Assembly (NCBI GenBank): GCA_964396245.1
Contig: CAYNEO010000033.1
Location: 1 to 41,034 of the forward strand
Length of the DNA stretch: 41,034 nt
Direction of reading: 5' to 3'
DNA from: CAYNEO01 sp964396245
GTDB taxonomy: Bacteria > Zixibacteria > MSB-5A5 > GN15 > FEB-12
The translations under genes and the position numbers were made by a program. Positions 27,412 through 35,441 of the stretch are shown here, one piece after another (the stretch's first letter is position 1; every line of letters starts with the position of its first letter). Under the pieces are notes generated by a model that saw nothing but the letters and a program-made list of their open reading frames with translations, was not told where the DNA came from and did no database searches.

Positions 27412-28747
27412 AAAGGAACGCATACTGGTCGTCGATGACGCTCCGGATACCCTTGAGGTTCTTCAACGCAATCTGATTTCGCAGGGATACCAGGTCTTCA
27501 CCGCGCCCGGTGTCGCCGAAGCGATTCGCCTGCTCGAGACGACCAGTGTCGACCTTGTCATTACTGACTTGAAAATGCCCGGTATCAGCGGGCTCGATCT
27601 GGTCAGACACGTTCGGGAGAACCTGCCCAGCACCGAGGTGATCATGATCACCGGCTATGCATCGGTTTCCGGAGCGGTCGAGGCGGTGAAATCCGGCGCC
27701 GAAGAATACCTTTCCAAGCCGTTCACGGATGAAGAATTGTACACCGCGGTGAAAAGCGCCCTCGAGAAACTGCATTTGCGACTGGCCGCACAGGAAAGTC
27801 AGCAACGAGTGCCGGCCGACCGGTTCGGACTGATCGGGGATTCCACCGCGATGCGGCGCGTGTTCAACGCCATCACCAAGGCTGCAACCGTGCCTACCAC
27901 GGTGTTGATTACGGGCGAAAGCGGCACCGGTAAAGAAATTGTAGCTCGCGCCATCCACTACAACAGTTCTCGTGGGTCGGCCCGGTTTGTACCGATTAAC
28001 TGTGGCGCTATCCCACACGAGTTATTCGAGAGTGAGCTGTTCGGTCATGTGAAGGGCGCCTTCACCGGAGCCACCGAGTCACGGGCAGGTTTCTTCCAGA
28101 CCGCCGACGGCGGTACGATCTTCCTTGACGAGATAAGTGAGATCAGCCCGTCGCTTCAGGTCAAATTGCTGCGCGTTCTCCAGGACAAAGAAGTCTGGAT
28201 GGTGGGTTCGCAACGACCACAGAAGGTTGATGTCAGAATCGTTGCCGCCACAAACAAGGACCTCACCGAACTGATCAAAAAGGGCTCGTTCCGCGAAGAT
28301 CTTTATTTCCGATTGAGCGTCATAACCATTCCCATTCCGCCGCTGCGGGAGCGTGACGACGATAAGCTCCAGCTCGCCCACCACTTCCTTCACAAATACG
28401 CCGAGGAGATGGGAGTCGAGGTTCCCAGGCTCTCCGATCGCGCGCTCGATATGATCAATCGATACGACTGGCCCGGCAACGTCCGCGAACTTGAGAATCT
28501 CATGCAGCGTGTGATTGTCATGTCCGAAGGCGGTGTCATAGACATATCCGATTTCCCCTCCCAGATGCGATTCACCCTCGCCCGGGAAGCCGGGCTTAAC
28601 CGCACGCTTGCCGATGTCGAGGCCGAGCATATCCAGAATGTTCTGGCCAGCGTCAACGGCAATAAGACCCGTGCGGCCGAGATTCTCGGTATCGACCGTA
28701 AGACCCTTCGAGAACGCCTGAAAAGCATGGATCGACAATCCGAATAA
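27395..28747 (+). CDS. NtrC-family sigma54-dependent response regulator
   Basis: A 450-residue activator with the full three-domain layout. The receiver (1-125) has VVDDAPDT, phosphoacceptor Asp in ITDLKMPG and Lys in LSKPF. The AAA+ domain (about 145-380) has Walker A GESGTGKE, the sigma54-contact loop GAFTGA, Walker B GGTIFLDEI and WPGNVRELENLMQRV. A Fis-type helix-turn-helix (about 405-450) ends it: NGNKTRAAEILGIDRKTLRERL. It should open sigma54 promoters when phosphorylated by the overlapping Cys-rich kinase. The nearest sigma54 promoter in the window is 213 bp downstream of its stop, in front of the small cysteine protein gene. Confidence 0.95.
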   Translation: MAEANEKERILVVDDAPDTLEVLQRNLISQGYQVFTAPGVAEAIRLLETTSVDLVITDLKMPGISGLDLVRHVRENLPSTEVIMITGYASVSGAVEAVKSGAEEYLSKPFTDEELYTAVKSALEKLHLRLAAQESQQRVPADRFGLIGDSTAMRRVFNAITKAATVPTTVLITGESGTGKEIVARAIHYNSSRGSARFVPINCGAIPHELFESELFGHVKGAFTGATESRAGFFQTADGGTIFLDEISEISPSLQVKLLRVLQDKEVWMVGSQRPQKVDVRIVAATNKDLTELIKKGSFREDLYFRLSVITIPIPPLRERDDDKLQLAHHFLHKYAEEMGVEVPRLSDRALDMINRYDWPGNVRELENLMQRVIVMSEGGVIDISDFPSQMRFTLAREAGLNRTLADVEAEHIQNVLASVNGNKTRAAEILGIDRKTLRERLKSMDRQSE

Positions 28748-28855
28748 CCTCCAATCCTCCGGTGCAAAACTCCCCGGTGGTTCAATAGTCCCCGCCAAAT
28801 ACCGGGTTCGTCTCCGCACTGTCCGATTCACCCGTCACTTTTCAGGCTCTTCTGC

Positions 28856-28868
28856 GATTAGCGTAATC
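28856..28868. promoter_or_regulatory. GATTA-GCG-TAATC palindrome, candidate upstream activator site
   Basis: A 13-bp perfect inverted repeat centred about 120 bp upstream of the predicted start of the sigma54 promoter, the usual distance for NtrC-type enhancer sites. Confidence 0.3.
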
Positions 28869-28959
28869 AATTATAGCATAAGCAGATAAGTCGACCCCAG
28901 CGTCTTTCGCCGTCACTCCCGCCAAGTCCCTTGTTGCGGAAATTCGCTCCACTTTGGAT

Positions 28960-28974
28960 TGGCACAGCAGTTGC
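28960..28974 (+). promoter_or_regulatory. sigma54 (-24/-12) promoter
   Basis: TGGCAC-AGCAG-TTGC matches the sigma54 consensus, with GG (28961-28962) and GC (28973-28974) separated by exactly 10 bases. The predicted start is near 28986, giving a leader of about 60 bases before the small cysteine protein ATG. Confidence 0.75.
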
Positions 28975-29045
28975 CTTAGTTATGTGCGGAGATCATCGAC
29001 AGATGACTCGACATAACGGAAAGAGACTGAAAGGAGTTGATAGAG

Positions 29046-29378
29046 ATGCACAGAACAGCAGCTTACAGAACCGAAGAGGATGTCAAGAAGATCCGCCGCG
29101 AAGTGGTTCGAACCGACTTTGAGTCGCAGCACACTGAGAAAGAGTTCCCGGAGAACCCGGCCGACCTGGTCCTGTTCACACACGTTCTCGATGGGGCGAT
29201 GAAGCCGCCCAAGATGCACATGAGTCTGCCGCTCGAACCGAGTCACACTCGGCCGCAGCCCACGGTTGCCAAACCAAGAACCGATCTTAAGGGTCTTTGT
29301 GTAAACTGTGCGCAGAACGCCGACTGTATCTTCGCGCAGGCCGATGGCGGCGTCTGGCAGTGTGAGATGTTCGAATAA
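29046..29378 (+). CDS. small protein with C-terminal four-cysteine motif
   Basis: A 110-residue soluble protein. The N-terminal 80 residues are charged, with no motif I recognise. The C-terminus is GLCVNCAQNADC followed by GGVWQCEMFE: Cys85, Cys88, Cys94 and Cys106 (CX2CX5CX11C), which could bind zinc or an iron-sulfur cluster. From memory, a similar GLCVNC...GGVWHCE tail occurs in uncharacterised small proteins of anaerobes and deltaproteobacteria; no function is known. AAAGGAG sits 9 bases before ATG 29046, preferred over an in-frame TTG at 29037. It stands alone between a consensus sigma54 promoter and a strong terminator, next to a sigma54 activator, so it is probably that activator's target. 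Confidence 0.85.
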   Translation: MHRTAAYRTEEDVKKIRREVVRTDFESQHTEKEFPENPADLVLFTHVLDGAMKPPKMHMSLPLEPSHTRPQPTVAKPRTDLKGLCVNCAQNADCIFAQADGGVWQCEMFE

Positions 29379-29460
29379 GACATCGCGCGAGATATAAAAT
29401 CTCTGGGCGGTGATAGGCTGAAGCTCAAAAACAGCTGATCGTCCGACCAAAAGAAACGGA

Positions 29461-29498
29461 AACGGGTGTATGAGGTAAATTATACACCCGTTTTTTTT
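29461..29498 (+). terminator. intrinsic terminator of the small cysteine protein gene
   Basis: AACGGGTGTAT (29461-29471) pairs perfectly with ATACACCCGTT (29482-29492), with a 10-base loop, followed by a run of eight T. Confidence 0.9.
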
Positions 29499-29531
29499 GA
29501 CATTTGGTTTCTCCAGATCGTCTGGGTGCTG

Positions 29532-29620
29532 TATAATTAGGGATTCCCGCGGTTCAATGATGGGACGGGACAGCAGAGAGGACAGCCAGGGCGGTTTATG
29601 ACCGCCCTGGCGTCGTTTTT
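29532..29620 (+). ncRNA. candidate small RNA transcribed between two terminators
   Basis: A consensus -10 box TATAAT (29532-29537) follows one terminator and precedes another, with no ORF between. Transcription from about 29544 would yield an RNA of roughly 75 bases ending in the 29585-29620 hairpin. The -35 region (TTCTCC at 17 bases) is weak; a perfect TTGACA at 29497-29502 is too far away. This is inferred from layout only. Confidence 0.35.
29585..29620 (+). terminator. intrinsic terminator, plus-strand, abutting the NtrX-like gene end
   Basis: GCCAGGGCGGT (29585-29595) and ACCGCCCTGGC (29601-29611) form an 11-bp stem with a 5-base loop, followed by GTCG and five T. On the minus strand it lies just after the NtrX-like stop but has no T-run there. 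Confidence 0.75.
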
Positions 29621-30935
29621 ATCCGGACTGCTTCTTGAGCTTCTTGTACAGGTGCGACCGTTCAATTCCCAGTTGCCGGGCGGCTTCGGTGATATTGCCG
29701 CCGTTGCGTGCGATTGCGGATTCTATATAGTCACGCTCAAAATTGGCGACAGCCTCCTTCAACGTTGTTACTGACCCGGTCGAGACGCGGGGCATAACCG
29801 ATTTGAGATCCTCGGTTGTAACCGTGGACCCTTCGCAGTAGATGTTTATCCGCTCCATGAGGTTTTTCAACTCGCGGATGTTCCCTTGAAACCGGCAGGT
29901 TTTCAAGAATTCAAGGGCATCTTTCGACAACGATTTTTGTGGCGTGCCGGTGTCACTGGCAAATCTCGCCAGGAAATACTCGGACAGTGGCCCAATATCC
30001 TCTGTGTGATCGCGTAAAGGCGGAATGCGAAATTCCACGACATTCAGCCGGTACAAGAGGTCCTCTCGGAATTTGCCGTCCGCCACCAGCTGATGGAGGT
30101 CCTTGTTCGACGCTGCGATAATCTGGCAGTCAACGTTCTGCGTTTTATCCGAACCAACCGGCGTTATCTGCCTGGTTTCAATCACACGAAGTATCTTCGC
30201 CTGTGCATCCAGCGACATTTCGCTGATCTCGTCGAGAAAAATCGACCCCTTGTCGGCTTCGACAAACTTGCCCGTGCGAGATTTGGAGGCGCCGGTGAAT
30301 GCCCCCGCGGTATGACCGAATAATTCTGATTCTATCAGCTCCGACGGCAGCGCGGCGCAGTTGACGGCAATAAATGGTCCGTCGGCATTCCGGCTGTGAC
30401 TGTGAATCATGTGCGCCGCAAGTTCCTTGCCAGTGCCGCTCTCACCGAGGATCAGGAAACGAGTCGTTTTGGGGGCTGTCCGAGCGATGTCCTCCTTGAG
30501 CTTACGAATCGCGGGCGACTCGCCAACCATCTCGCCGTAAAGAAGCGAAGACAACCTCGTCTTCTCATTGACCAGTTGGTTGGTCCGGGTGGCATTATCG
30601 ATTGTGATCAGCACCCTGTCCAGGGAGAGGGGTTTCTCGATGAAATCATATGCGCCGGCGCGGATTGCCTCGACAGCGGTATCGATATGGGCCTGGCCGG
30701 ATATCATAATGACAATCTGCCGCGGGTCTTTGATGAGAATGTCTCTGAGCAGATCCACTCCGTTACCGTCCGGAAGCATGACATCGAGGAAAATGACATC
30801 GAAATTAGCTCTCGAAAACTCGCGACCTTCCGCGAAGTCTTTTGCGGTAACGGTGTCATGGCCGCGTCGCTCCAGGGCGGCTTTGAGCGAACTTCGGATA
30901 TTAACTTCATCGTCGACGATCAAAACCTTAGCCAT
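29619..30935 (-). CDS. NtrX-like sigma54-dependent response regulator
   Basis: A 438-residue activator. The receiver has IVDDEVN, phosphoacceptor in FLDVMLPDG and Lys in IEKPLSLDRVL, the last typical of NtrX. The AAA+ domain has GESGTGKE, ELFGHTAGAFTGA, GSIFLDEISEM and FQGNIRELKNLMERI. The Fis-type helix-turn-helix at the C-terminus is NGGNITEAARQLGIERSHLYKKL. The GAFTGA loop is intact, so activation of sigma54 promoters is expected. Its start overlaps the NtrY-like kinase gene by 8 bases. True NtrYX controls nitrogen metabolism or respiration in proteobacteria; whether that applies here is unknown. Confidence 0.93.
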   Translation of the reverse strand: MAKVLIVDDEVNIRSSLKAALERRGHDTVTAKDFAEGREFSRANFDVIFLDVMLPDGNGVDLLRDILIKDPRQIVIMISGQAHIDTAVEAIRAGAYDFIEKPLSLDRVLITIDNATRTNQLVNEKTRLSSLLYGEMVGESPAIRKLKEDIARTAPKTTRFLILGESGTGKELAAHMIHSHSRNADGPFIAVNCAALPSELIESELFGHTAGAFTGASKSRTGKFVEADKGSIFLDEISEMSLDAQAKILRVIETRQITPVGSDKTQNVDCQIIAASNKDLHQLVADGKFREDLLYRLNVVEFRIPPLRDHTEDIGPLSEYFLARFASDTGTPQKSLSKDALEFLKTCRFQGNIRELKNLMERINIYCEGSTVTTEDLKSVMPRVSTGSVTTLKEAVANFERDYIESAIARNGGNITEAARQLGIERSHLYKKLKKQSG

Positions 30936-32568
30936 GACTGAACGGCAGGGTAATCGAAACCCCGGCTCCTCCTGCTTTGCGGTTATAGAGTTCGATGGTC
31001 CCGCCGTGATCGTGTACGATGCGCTGACTGATCACGAGCCCCAGTCCGGTGCCGTCAGCCTTCTTCGACAGGTACGGCTGAAACCCGGCGTGCAGTACTT
31101 CGTCCGGAAAACCGGGGCCGGTATCCTCGACCCGAATCGTAATTCCGTCACGCGAATCTGTTATATCGACGGTCACCTGTGCTCCCTCTGCGGACTCGAA
31201 ACCGTTTTTGATCAGATTTATCAGTACCTGCCGAATCTGCTCGGGGTCGACCTGCCAGTAGTCTCGCCCACTCATGTTGTTAAATTTCAATTGATGGTCC
31301 GCAATTGAGGATCTATAGAGTGCCTTGACGGGATCGATGACTTCCTCCGGTCGCATTGCCGTGATTTCCGGCGGGTTCATCCGGGCAAAGTCAACAAATT
31401 GGTCGATCAGTTTCGTCAGTCGATTGATTTCATTTTTTGTCGTAGCCGTTGTTTCTTTCAGGATCTGCTCGAACTCGGGTCGGTGTTCCGAATATGATCG
31501 TCGCAAATCATCGATCGAGATAGATATCGGCGTCAGCGGATTCTTGACCTCATGCGCCAGCTTACGTCCCATCGCCTGCCAGGCGGCAATCTTTTCAGCC
31601 ATGGCCAGTTTTGACTGGCTTGTTTTCAGTTTTAGCATCATATCTGAGAAAGAATCGGCCAACTGGGAGAACTCGCCTTCCTCGTACGCCATCACGGGCG
31701 TGCTGAAGTCGCCTTCGGCAATTCGCGACGTAGCCGTTACGAGGTTGTCAATCTCGCGTTTCGCGTGTGAAGTGATGTAGAAACCGAGCAGCACGGCCAA
31801 CACTACAGAGGCTGCGGCCACCACGCTGCTGACTTTCAGAAACGACCGAAACACCGGCCGGGCATTCTCCTCAGGAAAACGGGCTACCAGGTAGAATCCG
31901 GCCCGGGTGCTGCCGTCAATGACGGCGACCAGCGAATCGTCTCTGCTATATAATTTACCTTGCGTCATCCGGGACAGAATGCTCCCGCTCTCCGCAGGCA
32001 TAGTGATGTTTACCGTAGCTCCGAGAATTTCGGCAGCAACCGTAAGGTAATCGCCTGACAGATACTTGCCGGCGTACAAGTAAAGCCCGCCGCCTATGGG
32101 GAGTACGAAAGCACGAGCAGGGTGGGCGCCCTCAGTGTCGACCTCCACCGTTTCCAGCATAGTAGCGGAAGTCGCCGGTCCGTTCTTTTCTATGCCCCGT
32201 ATTCGTTCACCCACTAAACCGGGGCGATGTGCGCTCGCCAGCACGCGAGAGTTGCTGTCCACGATCTCGACAAAATCTACTTCCGGCCGAAACAGCCTCA
32301 GATCAACTCGTCCGGCGCGATTGGATTTTATTAAGAGGACCGCGCGTTCTACCTGCTGCGAAGACGAAATATTCTCGACCGTGTGCTTCAATTCATCGGT
32401 AAACCGAGTATCGTACCGCTCAAATTTCGAGAGCGCGTCCGCGGCCGCCTGTTTGTCGGCGTGCTCAATTTCCGCCAGTGACTGGAAATAGACGACAAGC
32501 ATGACCGCAATTACAGGCAACAGCGCAGCCAGAATGAGGTAGAGACGGATCTTACCGGTGAAGCTCAT
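30928..32568 (-). CDS. NtrY-like membrane histidine kinase
   Basis: A 546-residue kinase. TM1 is about 8-28, then a periplasmic sensor of some 210 residues, then TM2 about 245-268 (VVAAASVVLAVLLGFYI). A HAMP domain follows (VTATSRIAEGDFSTPV), leading to the HisKA motif AMGRKLAHEVKNPLTPI and the ATPase motifs NLIKNGFESA, DTGPGFP and GTGLGLVISQRIVHDHGG. The AWQAMGRKLAHEVKNPLTPI stretch is diagnostic of the NtrY group, though it has fewer membrane segments than classical NtrY. GGAGAAA precedes the ATG. The start overlaps the upstream secreted-protein gene by 4 bases (ATGA), and the end overlaps the NtrX-like gene. Confidence 0.92.
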   Translation of the reverse strand: MSFTGKIRLYLILAALLPVIAVMLVVYFQSLAEIEHADKQAAADALSKFERYDTRFTDELKHTVENISSSQQVERAVLLIKSNRAGRVDLRLFRPEVDFVEIVDSNSRVLASAHRPGLVGERIRGIEKNGPATSATMLETVEVDTEGAHPARAFVLPIGGGLYLYAGKYLSGDYLTVAAEILGATVNITMPAESGSILSRMTQGKLYSRDDSLVAVIDGSTRAGFYLVARFPEENARPVFRSFLKVSSVVAAASVVLAVLLGFYITSHAKREIDNLVTATSRIAEGDFSTPVMAYEEGEFSQLADSFSDMMLKLKTSQSKLAMAEKIAAWQAMGRKLAHEVKNPLTPISISIDDLRRSYSEHRPEFEQILKETTATTKNEINRLTKLIDQFVDFARMNPPEITAMRPEEVIDPVKALYRSSIADHQLKFNNMSGRDYWQVDPEQIRQVLINLIKNGFESAEGAQVTVDITDSRDGITIRVEDTGPGFPDEVLHAGFQPYLSKKADGTGLGLVISQRIVHDHGGTIELYNRKAGGAGVSITLPFSHG

Positions 32569-33824
32569 TGGTTTTTCTCCGTCATCGAAGTGGGAGGGCG
32601 AATCTTCAGCAGGATCGCGGTGTCAAATGCGCCCTCGGAGCCGAATCGACAGCCTTTCAGTTTATCATCGGCCACAAAATAGACTACCGGGCGAAAGAGC
32701 GGAAATACTCCGATATCCTCAAGCAGGCTCTTCTGCGCCAGTTGGAAGAACCTTTCCTTAACCGTTTCATTGCGTGCGGTCCTGCCCAGTTCGATGTATT
32801 TCCCAACTACCGCGATCGTCTTATTAATCTCGTTTCCCGGCACCGTATCAGCTGCAAGAAATTGGTATATGAAATCCAGTGAGCTGTCCGCGTGACCATC
32901 GAACAGCGGGACATAGATGAGGTGGCAAGCGCAGTCATTGTCGTCGGCCATGATTTCAGTATGCAGCCGGTCACGGGAAAGAATATCTGACAGGAACACG
33001 GCAGCCGGATGAAGGCTTTCGTCGCGTGCACATATTCCAAAAGTCCTGTCCCGGTCGGATATGTGCTGAAGAAGACTTCGCCCCCGCGAAGGGTCGAATG
33101 GATAGGACCGCAGGCAGTCCTGCGTACCATTATAGAGGCAGTTGGCCGGCACCACCCTCTCACCGTCGAACATGACAGCGTATTTGCTGCTGTCGATGCG
33201 GTAGTACAGCGACGTTGTCAGGAAACTGTTGTCTTCGGGATGTGAGGAAACGTCCGGTACCAGAGCGGCATAGTAACCCGCCTCGGAACTCTCGGTCATC
33301 GCCACTTCTGACGAAAGATATCTCGAGTAAGAAAAAAAGCCATCCAGTTTGCCGGACTCGAAATCCAATGCCATTGGAAGCTGGGACCGGTAAGAGACGA
33401 ATTCTATCGGCTGCCGGGGGGGACCCAAAGTGTCGGCTGTTTCCCCGGCCTCCTGCGTATCCCTTTCGGCCCGGTTGATACAATTGGGCTTCGGCCCGGT
33501 GTAGCCGAGCCGGATAGTGTCGTTCGCATGGACATCGGCGGTCCGGATAACGACGCGCAAGGTGGAGAGTTGTAGACTGTCATACGCCCTATCCAGAGGG
33601 AAGCTGTAGGAAATCGCGGGGCCGGCGAACGCGATACTGCCTGATGTCATGCTGTCGGCGTCCGAGTAGACAACGAACGGCGCGCCTTTGTAAACCTGTT
33701 GCTCTTCGCCGACAGGGAAGTACAACCGCCCGAGTTGATATTGGAGTACCGTTGTCTGCACCTCGGCGGCTTCGCAAACCGCCCCGACTAAGAGTGCGAC
33801 CAGAATTGAAACGAGCTTACTCAT
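32565..33824 (-). CDS. secreted protein of unknown function, possible degenerate solute-binding protein
   Basis: A 419-residue protein with a Sec signal (MSKLVSILVALLVGAVCEA). I do not recognise the family firmly. The last 70 residues (ERFFQLAQKSLLEDIGVFPL, then RPVVYFVADDKLKGCRFG) resemble the C-terminus of family 5 ABC solute-binding proteins, while the first 200 residues look beta-rich and unlike that fold. It has several cysteine pairs (PANCLYNGTQDC, NDCAC) that could form disulfides. No permease is encoded nearby. Being first in an operon with overlapping NtrY/NtrX-like genes, it may be a periplasmic accessory that presents a ligand to the kinase. The ATG at 33824 lacks a clear ribosome binding site. 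Confidence 0.7.
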   Translation of the reverse strand: MSKLVSILVALLVGAVCEAAEVQTTVLQYQLGRLYFPVGEEQQVYKGAPFVVYSDADSMTSGSIAFAGPAISYSFPLDRAYDSLQLSTLRVVIRTADVHANDTIRLGYTGPKPNCINRAERDTQEAGETADTLGPPRQPIEFVSYRSQLPMALDFESGKLDGFFSYSRYLSSEVAMTESSEAGYYAALVPDVSSHPEDNSFLTTSLYYRIDSSKYAVMFDGERVVPANCLYNGTQDCLRSYPFDPSRGRSLLQHISDRDRTFGICARDESLHPAAVFLSDILSRDRLHTEIMADDNDCACHLIYVPLFDGHADSSLDFIYQFLAADTVPGNEINKTIAVVGKYIELGRTARNETVKERFFQLAQKSLLEDIGVFPLFRPVVYFVADDKLKGCRFGSEGAFDTAILLKIRPPTSMTEKNQ

Positions 33825-33915
33825 TGATTTACTTGGTGATAACTCAAGTGCTGCTACTTATACAATCAAACCTGCCTCAACTAATCAGACAAGCTTTTTA
33901 TTTGCAGCCAATCTC

Positions 33916-33933
33916 TGTGTCAATATTGACACA
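33916..33933. promoter_or_regulatory. 18-bp perfect palindrome, operator copy 1
   Basis: TGTGTCAAT joined to its complement ATTGACACA. It lies about 100 bp upstream of the secreted-protein/NtrYX-like operon in a divergent intergenic region. It shares TGTGTCAA-N2-TTGACACA with copy 2. Confidence 0.75.
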
Positions 33934-33977
33934 ACATAATTACCAAGACCCCAGCCGGTTACGATGACGACACTAAC

Positions 33978-33999
33978 ATTGTGTCAAATTTGACACAAT
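33978..33999. promoter_or_regulatory. 22-bp perfect palindrome, operator copy 2
   Basis: ATTGTGTCAAA joined to its exact complement. Its centre is 64 bp (about six helical turns) from copy 1, so two dimers could bind the same DNA face. It is about 130 bp before the plus-strand lipoprotein ATG; both divergent genes may be controlled. A weak sigma54-like element (CGGCACG...TTTGA, GG at 34063-34064) lies between it and that ATG, but its -12 GC is GA. Confidence 0.75.
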
Positions 34000-34121
34000 T
34001 TATTCACTCCCTCCGCCTGGTGGATCTGTCTAAGCTATTGTATGTCAATAGATTAAATTCTCGGCACGTCCTTTGATATGGGGTCGGCCGAACCGACAAC
34101 CCAGTAACTTCGGAGGATACA

Positions 34122-35192
34122 ATGAAAAAGCAAAGTCTTCTGACCATCGCCGCAGTGCTGACTCTCGCAGCTGCATTCACTTTCGCCGGTTGTTCCGATA
34201 AGGACCAGTCAGCCAAAAGGCCGGGGATGGTCGAACAGGTGGTGGACACCTTCGCCGACAAGCTGGCCGACAATCTGGTGAATGCGCGGCTGGCCAACGC
34301 CACGGCTGAGGATACCGCATCGGCAGTAGCGGTCGACAGCCAAACCGATCTGACCGGCGTATCGGACATGATCATCCTGGGATCAAAGATCTACGCCGTA
34401 CACAGCAAAGGAGTGGTGATTCACGATCTCGCCGATAACTCGACGACCAATCTCCTTTCAGGCTCACGCCTTAACGCCATCGCCTACTACGACGGCAAGA
34501 TCTATGTCGGCGGCGATAAGCTGTACGTACTCGACGGTATCAATTTCAAGCCGGTCGACATGCAGTTCGAGGGCACCATATACGCGTTGGCGCCAACCAA
34601 TACGAGTCTGCTGATCGGGACCGACCTCGGTTTGTACACGCACGGAATCTTTGGTAATGACATTCTGATGGACCAGGTATCGGTCAGTGCAATCGTACCC
34701 GACTCCGAGGGTGTTTGGATCGGGACTTTCGGCCAGGGGCTCTATCGGTGGGACGGTGCCAATTTCAAGAAGCGCTATTTGTTTCGTGATCCGTGCCTTT
34801 TCGATTTCGTCAACGCTCTCGATTTCAACTACGGCCATCTCTATGTAGGCACGGACTCCGGTTTGTTCATATTCGATGGCGGCGCGTGGGAGACGCTCAC
34901 GACGGGGGAGGGGCTGCCCTCGAATTCGATCAAGTCAATCGACGCTTCCGGCTGGGTCGTCCTCATCGCAACGGACAGCGGCGTGACATCCTATTTCAAC
35001 GGCGACGTGATGCCTGTGAGGCGACTCTCCTCCACGCCCGCCAACGTAGTCAAGCGTCTCGACCAGAGAATCATCGCCGGCACGCAAAAAGAGGGTATTC
35101 TTATGAAATCCGGCCCCGTATTGAAAACACTCGTTAACCCCGACAACCCCGATGACTCCACCCGAGTCGATATCTTCTCACTCTCATTCTGA
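34122..35192 (+). CDS. lipoprotein with beta-propeller-like repeats
   Basis: A 356-residue protein with a lipoprotein signal (lipobox FAGC, Cys24), so it is membrane-anchored outside the cytoplasm. From about residue 80 onward it shows repeated short blades ending in patterns such as NAIAYYDGKIYVGGDKLYVL, LIGTDLGLYTHG, VWIGTFGQGLYRWDG and LYVGTDSGLFIFDG. These resemble the two-component-regulator propeller repeats found in sensors. There is no kinase or enzymatic domain; binding or scaffolding is likely but the ligand is unknown. The ATG at 34122 has a strong CGGAGGA site, and a good terminator follows. It is divergent from the secreted-protein/NtrYX-like operon across the shared palindromes. 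Confidence 0.8.
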   Translation: MKKQSLLTIAAVLTLAAAFTFAGCSDKDQSAKRPGMVEQVVDTFADKLADNLVNARLANATAEDTASAVAVDSQTDLTGVSDMIILGSKIYAVHSKGVVIHDLADNSTTNLLSGSRLNAIAYYDGKIYVGGDKLYVLDGINFKPVDMQFEGTIYALAPTNTSLLIGTDLGLYTHGIFGNDILMDQVSVSAIVPDSEGVWIGTFGQGLYRWDGANFKKRYLFRDPCLFDFVNALDFNYGHLYVGTDSGLFIFDGGAWETLTTGEGLPSNSIKSIDASGWVVLIATDSGVTSYFNGDVMPVRRLSSTPANVVKRLDQRIIAGTQKEGILMKSGPVLKTLVNPDNPDDSTRVDIFSLSF

Positions 35193-35219
35193 TCCTCTGA
35201 ACGCCGCACGTAGGGGAGG

Positions 35220-35252
35220 AAAATCCTCCGGGGAAACCCGGAGGATTTTTTG
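35220..35252 (+). terminator. intrinsic terminator of the propeller lipoprotein gene
   Basis: AAAATCCTCCGGG (35220-35232) and CCCGGAGGATTTT (35237-35249) form a perfect 13-bp stem capped by a GAAA tetraloop, followed by T. Confidence 0.9.
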
Positions 35253-35274
35253 ATCAGACTCATCAATATATTGT

Positions 35275-35298
35275 CCCATAAATGGTTATGGGTATAAT
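35275..35298 (+). promoter_or_regulatory. palindrome next to a consensus -10 box
   Basis: CCCATAA-ATGG-TTATGGG (35275-35292) is immediately followed by TATAAT (35293-35298). TTGTCC (35271-35276) could be a -35 at 16 bases, placing the palindrome inside the spacer, the usual location of MerR-type operators. Confidence 0.4.
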
Positions 35299-35376
35299 AT
35301 TAGCTGCGGAGTTATATTATGCCTTGTATTAGCGGTAATCCGACAGAAAAAAACATCCGATAATTTGTCTGTGATC

Positions 35377-35415
35377 TTGACAAGATAGTGTAGAAAAGAT
35401 ATACTGGATTGTCAA
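35377..35415 (+). promoter_or_regulatory. sigma70-type promoter of the MerR-type gene with flanking inverted repeat
   Basis: TTGACA (35377-35382) and TATACT (35400-35405) are exactly 17 bases apart. TTGACAA at the -35 box is mirrored by TTGTCAA at 35409-35415, just past the -10, so a repressor could span the promoter. The start lies about 30 bases before the ATG at 35442. Confidence 0.7.
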
Positions 35416-35441
35416 CGATAGAGGTTGGCAGGAAGTGGTCT

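Noticed and set aside
29497..29537. TTGACA with TATAAT as a promoter for the candidate small RNA
   Set aside because: The spacer is 29 bases, far too long; only the TATAAT box is used as evidence.
34063..34076. Sigma54-like element before the propeller lipoprotein
   Set aside because: GG-N10 is followed by GA rather than GC and the -24 box is CGGCAC; kept only as a weak note because a sigma54 activator operon is adjacent.
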